Positions 22,762 to 30,817 of a stretch of 33,733 nt of DNA are shown here, piece after piece. The number at the start of each line of letters is the position of its first letter. The stretch's first letter is position 1. The notes under the pieces are model-generated. The model was not told the origin of the DNA. It searched no databases and saw only the letters and a program-made list of their open reading frames with translations. Source of the DNA: a virus; the IMG/VR virus record IMGVR_UViG_3300009788_000222, positions 1 to 33,733 of that record. One strand, written 5' to 3'. Made by a program: the position numbers and the translations under genes.

Positions 22762-23452
22762 GTATTGCCTTTCCTTCAAGAACGAGACCTGGGTTCACCT
22801 TCTCCCACGCCAATATGGTCGAATGTGGGCTCAGGTTGTAGACCCCTGGACCAGGCCAGGGACCGGGGTACATCTTCCGTCTATCGAAGTAGCTTCTCAT
22901 CACATCCATGGCTCGGGCCCACCGCAGATGCTGCTTCTCTGTCCACCGCTTACCAACTCGAGCAACGATCTTGTACTTCTTCCTGTTCGATCGAGCTCTG
23001 CCGTCGTAGTAGCGCTTCTCTGGAAGCCTGTAGGCGTCAATCCCCAGAAGGAAGATCCGACGAGCTCCGAGAAGATGAGCTGCGTGAATGGCCGTCGCCG
23101 CCACCGTTGCGAACACATACAGCTGATACTTGTTGGCCACCCCTGGACTGTCAGCAGACATGAACCTGCAAACCTTGCCATTGAAGCACCCAGCTTTCGA
23201 GAGATCGATCGCCGATCGATTTCGACAGAGGATAGTCGTCACAGGGAGAGACAGACCCGCATACTTGCGGCTGAAGAGGTTGTCGGTATAGAGGTGGTAG
23301 GTAGCAAATGGAAGGCTCTTGATCGCATCGTTGAGGGCTATCACACGACGACCGTCAAGCAGACTCCAGTCAAACCTCGAAAGAGAGGTGCCCGTCCCCA
23401 CAACGAAGATGTCGTTGCCACTCTCTCTCTTGCCGATGTCAGGTAGGTACAT
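22754..23452 (-). CDS. GTGTSL-motif protein (GT42/DUF115-like), paralog 5
   Basis: A 232-residue protein, ATG 23452. DIFVVGTGTSLSRFDWSLL (14-32), RVIALNDAIKSLPFATYHLY, ATVAATAIHAAHLLGARRI, FLLGIDAYRLPEKRYYDGR and PWPGPGVYNLSPHSTILAW are conserved with the protein at 20211, and the FLLG-D-Y/YYDG region also with the others. It is the first gene after the coat-gene terminator; the terminator U-run ends about 11 bases before its start. An in-frame TTG four codons earlier overlaps the U-run and is less likely. Confidence 0.68.
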   Translation of the reverse strand: MYLPDIGKRESGNDIFVVGTGTSLSRFDWSLLDGRRVIALNDAIKSLPFATYHLYTDNLFSRKYAGLSLPVTTILCRNRSAIDLSKAGCFNGKVCRFMSADSPGVANKYQLYVFATVAATAIHAAHLLGARRIFLLGIDAYRLPEKRYYDGRARSNRKKYKIVARVGKRWTEKQHLRWARAMDVMRSYFDRRKMYPGPWPGPGVYNLSPHSTILAWEKVNPGLVLEGKAIHG

Positions 23453-23462
23453 CCCCGAAACC

Positions 23463-23500
23463 AAAAAAAACGACGGGATCAGAGAGCCTGATCCCGCCGG
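23463..23500 (-). terminator. Rho-independent terminator after the coat gene
   Basis: On the minus strand the RNA has a GC-rich 12-bp stem (CGGCGGGATCAG pairing with CTGATCCCGTCG, one G-U), a five-base loop and eight consecutive U. It sits 25 bases after the coat stop. This is a textbook intrinsic terminator; it separates head genes from the glycan block. Confidence 0.9.
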
Positions 23501-23525
23501 AAAGAATCGAGACAGAACGATTGTC

Positions 23526-24449
23526 TCAGCCTACGAGCCTCTTGGCGAGGTTGGCGTCGAGAAGACGCACCCCCCAAAGAAGGTCGAAACTCACATCGAT
23601 GCCGAGCCCTCGATGCTTGTACGAGGTGATGACCCGCGCCGTGTAATTCTGATGCACAGCACTGGCCGATTGCGCCCCGAGACTGGAGGGAATGGCACGC
23701 AAAGGTCGACTTACAAACGCCACCGCATTCCGATGAAACGCGATTGATTGAGGGCCATCGGTGTTGTCGGGCACGTTCTGACTCATGAACGTGTCCATCC
23801 CAAAAGCTCTCCCCACTTGCGCTTCTCTGAGGGCAGTGGTTGCTCCGGACTGATCGGCCTGAACGAACAGACTGTCCTTGAGGGCCTGGGCATGGTGTTC
23901 CGTACCCATGACAAATCGCCGCGGCGACACTGGAGCCTCACTGATGTTGAGCTCCCTCATCACATTAACGACGTCCTCGAAAGCCATGGTGCCTGTCGTC
24001 TCAAGAATCACTTCAGCGATCGTATTACCGTCACCATCGGTGCCCGCGATGAGCTCGTTGATGATCGTCAGGTCAATCGCTTCAGCAAGTGGCACAATCG
24101 CCGGGTTGATGTACGCATCCCTGATATCGACAACTGACAAGCTGCCGACCTTATCCTCTTCCATAAAGGAAACGTACTTGTGATTGGACAAAATGACCGG
24201 CACATTAACCGCCAGGGGGCGTTCAACGAAGATCTCGTTGTCAGCAAGATCTCCGGTATCTTCCTGGCCGGCCCAATCACGAACCGTGAACTTCGTAGGC
24301 TTACGAGTATTCACGGTGTCGCCCATGGCGGCCACGACGGGTTCGAAATCTCTATGGACCAACTCGGCCATAACGAGGTTCTTCATGAGAACATCGATGC
24401 CGAGAGCGGCCCATAGTTCAGGTACAAAAACAGCAGAGATTTCTGCCAT
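23526..24449 (-). CDS. Major capsid protein, P22 coat-like
   Basis: A 307-residue protein. The pattern VPELWAALGIDVLMKNLVMA, LVHRDFEPVVAAMGDTVNTRK, FVERPLAVNVPVILSNHKYVSF and the mid-region VPLAEAIDLTIINELI matches P22-like coat proteins (HK97 fold with a typical G-D-T-V-x-x-R-K-P after the N-terminal arm). It sits after the scaffold as expected, and its stop is followed by a strong terminator. SD: AGGA nine bases before the ATG. Length is shorter than P22 gp5 (about 430), but similar to many environmental relatives. Confident call. Confidence 0.85.
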   Translation of the reverse strand: MAEISAVFVPELWAALGIDVLMKNLVMAELVHRDFEPVVAAMGDTVNTRKPTKFTVRDWAGQEDTGDLADNEIFVERPLAVNVPVILSNHKYVSFMEEDKVGSLSVVDIRDAYINPAIVPLAEAIDLTIINELIAGTDGDGNTIAEVILETTGTMAFEDVVNVMRELNISEAPVSPRRFVMGTEHHAQALKDSLFVQADQSGATTALREAQVGRAFGMDTFMSQNVPDNTDGPQSIAFHRNAVAFVSRPLRAIPSSLGAQSASAVHQNYTARVITSYKHRGLGIDVSFDLLWGVRLLDANLAKRLVG

Positions 24450-24482
24450 TAGAAAATTCCTAAACTAAGAACATAGCAGTTA

Positions 24483-25268
24483 CTAAACGCCGCTTGTGTG
24501 GGGCGCTCCCTTGGGCATGTTAGCTACAAGCCCTTGGTTCAGAGCAGCGGTGAACTCATCGCTGGCCAGAACTGGTATGTTGTTTTTCACTTTTTCCCAG
24601 TCGAACTTGAAGCCCTTCGCGCCATCACCAGACTCATCCCCCGACGCTGGTGATCCGCCTCGATTGGCTCCTCGGAAAAGCTCTGGTAATAGCTTCTCAC
24701 GAACCTGAACTTGAACAAACTCGTCGAGGGGAACTTGTTCCTCGGCTCCATAGCCGTTGTCCTGAAGAACGAAAGCCTTTCCATCTTCTACCCGCACATC
24801 ATCGCTGATGCACTTGTAGGCCATGTCGGGCTTCGAACATCCGGACTCAGAAAGGGCCTTCATGATGAGCTGACGTTTCGAGGTGGCCAGTTCGCGATGC
24901 TTGCTTTCGTCAAGATTTGTCACGAGAGACGTGATCTTGCCTTCAGCCTCTTCCAGCTTTCGCTTCAGCAGAGCCATCTCCGCCTCTTGCTCATTCGATT
25001 TGCCCGTTTTCTTGCCTTCTTCGCTCGCTTCTTTCTCCGCCTTCATCGCTTCTTTGACAACGTCGGAGAGGCCCTTGTTGAGCTCTCCGAGTTTGGTGTC
25101 CAAGCGCTTCTCCTGCGTAGCCGTGTTGGCAGCGATGATGGCCTGCAGCTTGCGCGGAGTGATGACGTCCTCCTCACCCAGCTTTTCGTACCACTTCTGA
25201 TCGCCGGGTTTCGGTTCGCCACTGACGTCAGGCACGACTCCACTCGGCGTTACGTCGTTCTCTGCCAT
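24483..25268 (-). CDS. Capsid scaffolding protein
   Basis: A 261-residue, highly charged protein with a long central coiled coil (EKRLDTKLGELNKGLSDVV, MALLKRKLEEAEGKITSLV), few hydrophobics and a disordered C-terminus (GSPASGDESGDGAKG). This composition and its place between portal and coat are typical for phage scaffolds. No protease motif seen, so it is not obviously a protease-scaffold. Confidence is from composition and position. Confidence 0.72.
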   Translation of the reverse strand: MAENDVTPSGVVPDVSGEPKPGDQKWYEKLGEEDVITPRKLQAIIAANTATQEKRLDTKLGELNKGLSDVVKEAMKAEKEASEEGKKTGKSNEQEAEMALLKRKLEEAEGKITSLVTNLDESKHRELATSKRQLIMKALSESGCSKPDMAYKCISDDVRVEDGKAFVLQDNGYGAEEQVPLDEFVQVQVREKLLPELFRGANRGGSPASGDESGDGAKGFKFDWEKVKNNIPVLASDEFTAALNQGLVANMPKGAPHTSGV

Positions 25269-25348
25269 AGCAAGATTGATCTCCGTGGACCCCTAAAAGG
25301 ACACTAACACTTGAGCTTAAGCCTTACTGTACATGTAATGCAAGTCAT

Positions 25349-26935
25349 TTATACTTTCGCTGGACGTCGAGGTGGTGGCGCGTTCTTGTTCTGCGGTGGT
25401 CGCGTGGGCAACTCACCGTCGCCATCCTCAGGAGAAAGCTCAATGTCTGGAAGCCTCATATCGAGCTGGGACTCCTCGCCGGGGAGCGGATTCTTCTCAA
25501 TCTCCTTGAGAATCGTCTCGAGCGTTTCGTGCTTGATTTCACCAGCAAGCGTTGCGGCAATCCGCTTGGCAAGCGTCTTGTGGAACGTTTCGGAATTCAC
25601 TATATCCTTCGACTCTTCAGCGCTTTCCATGAGCTGAACACTCGAAGACGGGTCGAACTCTTCAGGATACTTGATGTCTCCATCAAACGCCGACTCGTCC
25701 CGTGGAAGGTCCCGATCCGACGGGGTCGTATGACGAGTGACAAGATCCAGAATCAGGAACTCAATCCGCTGCATCTTCATGGCGATATTCTTGAGGATGC
25801 GAGCCTCACTGGTGCCGAAACTCCAAGCCCGAGAGACCCCACTCGCCTGAAAGACATTCCCTTTCCCTGCCGTCATCACCCCCAGAGGATCAGTCCCGGA
25901 ATGCCTGTGCATAGAATCGATATTGAGCTGGATCACTTCACGGATGTTCCGCGACACGCTCTCAGGCATGTCGACATAGCCAACCTTCTCGCCAACCTTG
26001 ATCTTGAGGTAACTCGAAGCGCCGATACCAACCGACCCCTTCGGCTCGTCACCCGCATAAAAGAACACAGGATGAGCATGGATGTACGTGTCGTAGTGAA
26101 GATCGGATTCGGCCTGAATCTTCCGCACATCCGCCTTCGCGATGTAGCGAATGAACCCAGCACCAACCATGGAGCTGATCTCTTTGGGATAGTTCTCGAC
26201 GATCATCGGCACTACCCCGAGACCATGCTCTGAAGTATTCCCATCCTCAGAGCCCAGCAATTCCTCCACACCCTCGTTCGTCACTCTGAATTCCCACCAC
26301 GTGGCATTCTTCTCGTCGTACTGAATGAACCTCACGAGAGTATCATGCATCCCGACCTGAGTCTTTGAGGCGATCTTCTTCTCTTCCTTGATCCGAACCA
26401 TCACAAGACGCCCGAACTGATCCGTTGACCAATCAACCACGGCGAGCGGCGAGTAGTTGATGGCGTAAGGGCGAATCCCCAAAGCCTGCTCGTCAGCCAC
26501 CGACAGAGGCTGTTCAGGCGACTGAAGCAAGAGGTCTGGACGTCTGACATTCACCAAGATCCGAATCGTCCCGTAGCCAAGCAGGCGCCGGCAGACGTTC
26601 TCGATGAAGTCGTCCCAGATCGTTCCCTTGAGATCGACGTTTTTCGCAAAGTCGTCCTCGATCACCGAAGAGTTGAACTGCCTCACCGGCCCGCGCGAAT
26701 AGACCGCATTCACGAGCTTCGAAATGACGATCGGGCTCTCTGGAATGAACTGGCTCAGATCAAGACGAATCTTGTAAGGCTTGTCATCCTCGAACTCCCC
26801 CCTGGGAAGATAGTCTCTCAGTTCTGGCTCGTTGTCCCCCAGAACATCCCGAAAGAGCTTCCAGTTAGCCTCCCACTTCAAGTAGTCAGGATGCTTGGCG
26901 TCGAGCCGCTTGAAGAGATCTTGATTTTCAGGCAT
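25349..26935 (-). CDS. Portal protein (DUF4055-like)
   Basis: A 528-residue protein between terminase and scaffold. HPDYLKWEANWKLFRDVLGD, YLPRGEFED and RIDLS-like segments near the N-terminus resemble the DUF4055 portal family, followed by a beta-rich middle (FGRLVMVRIKEEKKIASK) and a long helix around residues 300-400 with the AWSFGTSEARILKNIAMKM segment. The C-terminus is Pro-rich and disordered (RPPQNKNAPPPRRPAKV). Synteny makes a portal role near-certain; the family is from recall. Confidence 0.83.
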   Translation of the reverse strand: MPENQDLFKRLDAKHPDYLKWEANWKLFRDVLGDNEPELRDYLPRGEFEDDKPYKIRLDLSQFIPESPIVISKLVNAVYSRGPVRQFNSSVIEDDFAKNVDLKGTIWDDFIENVCRRLLGYGTIRILVNVRRPDLLLQSPEQPLSVADEQALGIRPYAINYSPLAVVDWSTDQFGRLVMVRIKEEKKIASKTQVGMHDTLVRFIQYDEKNATWWEFRVTNEGVEELLGSEDGNTSEHGLGVVPMIVENYPKEISSMVGAGFIRYIAKADVRKIQAESDLHYDTYIHAHPVFFYAGDEPKGSVGIGASSYLKIKVGEKVGYVDMPESVSRNIREVIQLNIDSMHRHSGTDPLGVMTAGKGNVFQASGVSRAWSFGTSEARILKNIAMKMQRIEFLILDLVTRHTTPSDRDLPRDESAFDGDIKYPEEFDPSSSVQLMESAEESKDIVNSETFHKTLAKRIAATLAGEIKHETLETILKEIEKNPLPGEESQLDMRLPDIELSPEDGDGELPTRPPQNKNAPPPRRPAKV

Positions 26936-27084
26936 CAGTCACCAACTCGTTTATTTGAATCCAGACTCTCGACAGCCTTCTCAACACGTTCGCAAACTGC
27001 TTCGATCTTCAACAGCAGCTCCTCAAGCTTCTCAAGGGACTCCGGTGAGAGGCAAATAGTCATTTTTGAATCAAGAGATGCCAT
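26935..27084 (-). CDS. Very small coiled-coil protein (49 aa)
   Basis: Hand-translated: MASLDSKMTICLSPESLEKL then EELLLKIEAVCERVEKAVES, ending NKRVGD. ATG 27084 lies five bases after the upstream stop, and its TGA overlaps the portal ATG (TGATG), supporting real translation. The single helix with a heptad-like pattern (L/I/V at a and d) suggests oligomerisation. No family recognised. It could be a portal-linked accessory or regulator. Confidence 0.55.
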   Translation of the reverse strand: MASLDSKMTICLSPESLEKLEELLLKIEAVCERVEKAVESLDSNKRVGD

Positions 27085-27089
27085 TCACT

Positions 27090-27380
27090 TCAACCCGATC
27101 TTGCTTCAATTGACTGCAAGCGTTCATCAAGTGCATCCATCCTTGCTCCGAACTTGATCGCCAACTTCTTCGGCCCGATCGTCGAGACGTCATTCAGAGA
27201 AGCCTCAATGTCATCGAGTCGAATGGACAGACTGACGATCAAAGACTTGAGGTCAGAGATGTCAGAGGTGTCATAGTTGTCAGAAGAACTCTCGGGCGCA
27301 ATCTCGTTTCCCTCAAGCGCAGCCACTCGTTGCAGGAGACCTTCAATCTCTCTGCCGTGTGCCCTCAAATCAGATTTCAT
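27090..27380 (-). CDS. Coiled-coil protein, unknown
   Basis: The ATG at 27380 has a perfect AAGGAGG site; a longer open frame to 27461 would overlap terL and lacks a good site. The 96-residue protein is a predicted coiled coil in two parts: REIEGLLQRVAALEGNEI near 11-28 and LKSLIVSLSIRLDDIEASL near 43-61, then ALDERLQSIEARSG. It lies between terL and the portal-linked mini-gene. Possibly a packaging accessory, but no family recognised. Confidence 0.65.
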   Translation of the reverse strand: MKSDLRAHGREIEGLLQRVAALEGNEIAPESSSDNYDTSDISDLKSLIVSLSIRLDDIEASLNDVSTIGPKKLAIKFGARMDALDERLQSIEARSG

Positions 27381-27393
27381 AGTGCGACCTCCT

Positions 27394-28746
27394 TCATTCC
27401 CTCTGAGGTTCGTAATCAAGTTCCCGATCAAACGATCCATGCTTCTCGTGAGTGTATACAAGATACCTCATCGCGTCCATCCCGTGATCGTTGACCTTCT
27501 CAGGCTCTTCCTTCTCGTCCTTCCAGTGATAGTACGTGATCTCGTCGAGCAAATCCTTGAGACCGCTCATGATAACCATGTGCGTCCTCTCAGTCGTCTC
27601 GTGGACCTTCATGTACTTCGCGACACACTGTATTCCAGGTATCACGTCATTCACAGCTGCCCTCACCGGCAGGCCGGCTATCTGAAACTGCCGGATGTGC
27701 TCAGGCTCCGAAGGGTCAGCGTAGAAGTGCTGAACCCCCCACTTCGCCCGCATCTCGAGAGCCCTCCGGACCCAGGAGTCGCCCCTTGACGTCGAAACCA
27801 CCTCAACGCCACGAGCCGCGGTCGCATCCAGGATGTACCAAACCCCGCGGCTGGTTATCCCACCCACGACGATCGCCCCAGGATTCGTATACCCCCAGTC
27901 AACACCGGCAGACACATGCTCAAGCTTGATCACGATCCGGCCATGCCCTGCCAGAGTGCCGTTGGGAAGCGCAAACGTGTAGTCCTCGATCGGCTTACAA
28001 TGGAGCTCTTCCAGGAAGTCCTCGTAGACCTGGCCCTCGAACGTGTCCCAGGAAGCCTCAAACGTCCGACGGAAGTACCGGCGAGGCATCTCTTCCCGCT
28101 TCTGCTGGAGGATCTTACGTGGGAAGAACGGGTTGTCCGCAGTCGTCCAGGTGAAGAAATCCACGTCAAGCGCTGAATCCTCCTTGATCCACTCGTCGTA
28201 GAGCCTCTTCTTTGCCCAGTTGGGGCCCCGCGGCGTCCCAGTCAGCTGCAGCCAGCCCATCTGATTCGCCAGGCGGGTCTGGATCTCGTCGTACATCGCC
28301 TCTTTCACGAGCGCGAACTCGTCCAACCAGCACCCGTGGAGATCCAGCCCCTGCCACGACGTCGGATCCCGGCACGACAGGAAGTACACGTACGTGAGCC
28401 CTTTCACCCCCCAGACCTTCTGCAAGTGATCCGTCCAGTGGTACGGCCCCTCCTTGAGCTCCTGCGGACATATGCGCTGAAACGCCGGCAGGATCACCCT
28501 TTTCAGCATCGGGTAGTTCTCAGTCCCGATCGCCACCATGTAGGGAATCTGGGCCTTGCGATCAACCTTGGCGTAGTTCGGCTGAGAGATCACCATGTCG
28601 AGCGCCCGGGCACTCCCGCTGAGCGTTTTCCCCGACCGAGCTCCCGCTACGGCGACGACCGTCTGAGAGTCACTCAGAATGAACCGCGCCTGGTGAATGT
28701 GCGGCACGAAGTTGATCTTGGCCTTGACGACGTTGGGCGGGGCCAT
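27394..28746 (-). CDS. terL: Terminase large subunit
   Basis: A 450-residue packaging ATPase/nuclease. The Walker A variant VAVAGARSGKT (31-41) is typical of terminases, CWLDEFAL (139-146) is Walker B plus catalytic Glu, and LTGTPRGPNW is the coupling motif. The RNase H-like nuclease has GVDWGYTNPGA (281-291, catalytic Asp283) and, near the end, DHGMDAMRYLVY. Both domains are intact. It follows terS with an 8-base gap. Drives DNA translocation into the prohead and cuts the concatemer. Confidence 0.95.
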   Translation of the reverse strand: MAPPNVVKAKINFVPHIHQARFILSDSQTVVAVAGARSGKTLSGSARALDMVISQPNYAKVDRKAQIPYMVAIGTENYPMLKRVILPAFQRICPQELKEGPYHWTDHLQKVWGVKGLTYVYFLSCRDPTSWQGLDLHGCWLDEFALVKEAMYDEIQTRLANQMGWLQLTGTPRGPNWAKKRLYDEWIKEDSALDVDFFTWTTADNPFFPRKILQQKREEMPRRYFRRTFEASWDTFEGQVYEDFLEELHCKPIEDYTFALPNGTLAGHGRIVIKLEHVSAGVDWGYTNPGAIVVGGITSRGVWYILDATAARGVEVVSTSRGDSWVRRALEMRAKWGVQHFYADPSEPEHIRQFQIAGLPVRAAVNDVIPGIQCVAKYMKVHETTERTHMVIMSGLKDLLDEITYYHWKDEKEEPEKVNDHGMDAMRYLVYTHEKHGSFDRELDYEPQRE

Positions 28747-28754
28747 GCGTCACC

Positions 28755-29294
28755 TCAACCAGCGGCGTCCTGCTTTTGGGCCTCTTCGTGCTGGTCAAGG
28801 ACCTCCTTCGCCAGGACCTTGAGCTCCGTCGGAGTCCCTTCTTCGCCGATCGTCACCCGGACACGCTTCGAGCGATCCTGGTTGGCACTCAGATCCGCAC
28901 CAATGGCGAGACGCTGACCCTTCTGGGCACGAGTAAGGATGCTCGATACCTTATCCAGCACGGCCGCATCGACCGGAATAAGCCTCCCAGCAGAGTTCGT
29001 CCTTGGCTGGATCAGGTTCATCGCCTGGCCAATAAGAACGCGCCAGCCCTTCAGATGTATCTCGTTGGCTTCTTGGACCGCGCGTCCACGCTTCTCGTCC
29101 TTAGCGAAGACCTCCTCGACGAACTCAGCTCGCCGCTCACCCCAGTTATAGCGCTTGATCCACGAAAGGATCGTCTCAACGCTCGGGATCCCGTACGCCT
29201 CAGCAAGCTGCTTGAGGGTCTCGTACTTGCGAGCAGCCCAGTCCTTAAAGACCTCTTCTCGATCCTCTTGGCTCCTGGCTTCTGACTTCTCCAT
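28755..29294 (-). CDS. terS: Terminase small subunit
   Basis: A 179-residue protein directly upstream of terL. A helix-turn-helix near 27-52 (LKQLAEAYGIPSVETILSWI) followed by KRYNWGERRAEFVEEV is a common terS start (terminase small subunits with W-x-x-R/K motif), then a helical oligomerisation region and an acidic tail (ELKVLAKEVLDQHEEAQKQD). The DNA-recognition role is known for the family. The ATG has only a weak ribosome-binding site. Confidence 0.8.
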   Translation of the reverse strand: MEKSEARSQEDREEVFKDWAARKYETLKQLAEAYGIPSVETILSWIKRYNWGERRAEFVEEVFAKDEKRGRAVQEANEIHLKGWRVLIGQAMNLIQPRTNSAGRLIPVDAAVLDKVSSILTRAQKGQRLAIGADLSANQDRSKRVRVTIGEEGTPTELKVLAKEVLDQHEEAQKQDAAG

Positions 29295-29359
29295 ACCATC
29301 AGACTATCGACCGAAGCCTGAATTGCCAAGTCAAACCGAAAATGGATGAAAGCAAGCTT

Positions 29360-29698
29360 TCAGTCGATGTCCTCCAGCTTGAACTCCCGTTTCCAGTCAT
29401 CGAGGTACTTGATCGTCGCGATGATGTCCTCGAGCGTGGCCTTGCGCAGGTCTGGTACCCCAGGTATGCACGGCAGCCCCGCGTACGTCGCGATGATGTC
29501 CTCGAGCGTGGCCTTGCGCAGGTCTGGTACCCCAGGTATGCACGGCAGCCCCGCGTACGAGTCCTTCGCCTCAAGCTCCTCATGACCGTGCTCGACGAAG
29601 TAGCGACGGGCCATAGCGATGACATTACGCCTGAGATACTGCGCGTACCCTTCCGGGTCATCTTCGGGCTCAGGTGGTTCGGGTGGTTCATCAAACAT
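29360..29698 (-). CDS. Small protein with an exact internal duplication
   Basis: A 112-residue protein starting MFDEPPEPPEPEDDPEGYAQYL. It carries two identical 24-residue blocks that open YAGLPCIPGVPDLRKATLED and close IIAT, encoded by a perfect 72-bp tandem duplication, followed by IKYLDDWKREFKLEDID. The N-terminus is acidic and Pro-rich. Function unknown. The duplication may be recent or an assembly artefact. Start chosen at the ATG (29698), overlapping the upstream stop by eight bases; TTG 29704 is the alternative. Confidence 0.65.
   Translation of the reverse strand: MFDEPPEPPEPEDDPEGYAQYLRRNVIAMARRYFVEHGHEELEAKDSYAGLPCIPGVPDLRKATLEDIIATYAGLPCIPGVPDLRKATLEDIIATIKYLDDWKREFKLEDID
29414..29557 (-). 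repeat. Perfect 72-bp tandem duplication
   Basis: Copies at 29414-29485 and 29486-29557 are identical, with the match running two bases further into 29559. The unit is 24 codons, so the reading frame is kept. No spacer between copies. Confidence 0.95.
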
Positions 29699-29906
29699 CG
29701 TCAACCATCACCCAGGTTTCTTTGAGCGTCACTTCAATCTCAAGCAACTCTCCGGGAAGAGGGAGCTTCGGAAACATCTTCCTGATGTCACTTGGACAAG
29801 CCAACGTATAACCCTCCCACTGAATCCTTTTCTCGTTCCACTTCGGCTCTTTGTAGTGAAGAGAGATCCAACTGGGATAGTAGCCGCAAGAAAGCCAGAG
29901 CGTCAT
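29691..29906 (-). CDS. Small protein, unknown
   Basis: A 71-residue protein starting MTLWLSCGYYPSWISLHYKE; ATGA overlap with the phosphatase gene upstream. Aromatic-rich N-terminal half, then an acidic second half (LPGELLEIEVTLKETWVMVD). It looks like a small beta-rich domain. No family recognised. Confidence 0.55.
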   Translation of the reverse strand: MTLWLSCGYYPSWISLHYKEPKWNEKRIQWEGYTLACPSDIRKMFPKLPLPGELLEIEVTLKETWVMVDDV

Positions 29907-30211
29907 TTCAAGTCCTTCTTCAAGAATTCTTCCGGGGTGATCGGTTTGTACCGGACGTCTCCTGGAAGATGACGAATGTCCGGCTTGTCGTCGACTACCA
30001 GTGTCGGCTTTGACAGACAGGCTATCGCGTCAATTCCATATTGTATGGCGAAGGACTTCACATAAGTCGAGCCACGTCCAGACCAGAGCACAACTTCGTG
30101 ACCAAGCTTGATCGCGTCTTTCAACCTCTGAATGACGTCAGGACGTGGAGCCCCGTGAGAATGGTGAGGCTTGTCCGTCAGCGTTCCGTCGATGTCGCAG
30201 TAGATCGGCAT
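29903..30211 (-). CDS. Small HAD-superfamily phosphatase
   Basis: A 102-residue HAD protein starting MPIYCDIDGTLTDKP; the D-x-D nucleophile pair is Asp6/Asp8 in CDIDGTLT. VVLWSGRGSTYVKSFA supplies motif II (Ser), and KPTLVVDDKPDIRHLP motif III/IV (Lys, Asp-Asp). It has no cap domain and is similar in look to short phage HAD phosphatases and the 3'-phosphatase part of polynucleotide kinase. Start chosen at 30211 behind GAGGAG. Substrate unknown; a nucleic acid end or sugar phosphate are possible. Confidence 0.78.
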   Translation of the reverse strand: MPIYCDIDGTLTDKPHHSHGAPRPDVIQRLKDAIKLGHEVVLWSGRGSTYVKSFAIQYGIDAIACLSKPTLVVDDKPDIRHLPGDVRYKPITPEEFLKKDLK

Positions 30212-30645
30212 TCCATCTCCTCTCCTGGGGGCCATGGGACGATCTTGAAACGCATGTTATCAAGATCAATGTACTGAGTCTTGTGCCTGAACAAGCAACC
30301 AAGGATTGCACCGAAGATCAACTTCTTGTGCTTGTTCACGCGGTCGTTCCAGTAGCCGTACTCGGTCTGTGTCACCTTCATCTCATCCCCCAGGAAAACA
30401 ACCGTCTCGTCACCGGAGACCTCCACCACATCGAAACCAAAGATCCTTGACCCGACAGCGAGTTCTGGTTTGGAGAATATAGCCAGACGGGTCTGTCCAT
30501 AGTCGCCAAACGAATAGCCAAGACTGTCGTAAGCAATTTCTCTCGCGCAATCGGCAGAAATCCGAATCTTACGGCCATCAAGCGGGACGGCTTGCTTGTC
30601 GAGATCAAGCTTCAGGTCAAGAATCGCCTTGATGTATGGATTCAT
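30178..30645 (-). CDS. Protein of unknown function
   Basis: A 155-residue protein, MNPYIKAILDLKLDLDKQAV, with AGGGGG before the ATG. Beta-rich centre (RLAIFSKPELAVGSRIFGFD, VVEVSGDETVVFLGDEM), then a helical QTEYGYWNDRVNKHKKLIFG. The C-terminal 30 residues overlap the phosphatase start, so coupling is likely. No family recognised. Confidence 0.6.
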   Translation of the reverse strand: MNPYIKAILDLKLDLDKQAVPLDGRKIRISADCAREIAYDSLGYSFGDYGQTRLAIFSKPELAVGSRIFGFDVVEVSGDETVVFLGDEMKVTQTEYGYWNDRVNKHKKLIFGAILGCLFRHKTQYIDLDNMRFKIVPWPPGEEMECRSTATSTER

Positions 30646-30817
30646 CAGTCACCCCCTTTCTGGCACTGTAAGCGTCCTCGAACGACACACCCTTCTCCGC
30701 CAGGTAGATAAAACCACAGCTATCACAGACCCACTGCTTCGGATACGTGGTCACCATGGCGGTACCACATTCGCACATGTAGTCCCAGCCTTCGTAAAGT
30801 TCGTCAATCGGATTCAT
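30617..30817 (-). CDS. Zinc-ribbon-like small protein
   Basis: A 66-residue protein, MNPIDELYEGWDYMCECGTA, with CECG and CDSCG pairs about 17 residues apart: a classic four-Cys zinc ribbon, then an acidic C-terminus. TGATG overlap at its start. Possibly binds nucleic acid or protein; role unknown. Confidence 0.65.
   Translation of the reverse strand: MNPIDELYEGWDYMCECGTAMVTTYPKQWVCDSCGFIYLAEKGVSFEDAYSARKGVTDESIHQGDS

Noticed and set aside
22054-23446. Long plus-strand frames opposite the GTGPSL genes
   Set aside because: They overlap well-motifed minus-strand genes, lack known motifs and have no start signals.
4255-23452. Bacterial O-antigen locus on a chromosome
   Set aside because: Terminase, portal, scaffold and coat genes are in the same transcription unit direction with phage-type overlaps, so a phage origin is simpler; an assembly join is not excluded.
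29295-29359. Possible promoter (TTGACT, then GATAGT) upstream of terS
   Set aside because: Spacing of about 20 bases and a poor -10 match; too weak to list.
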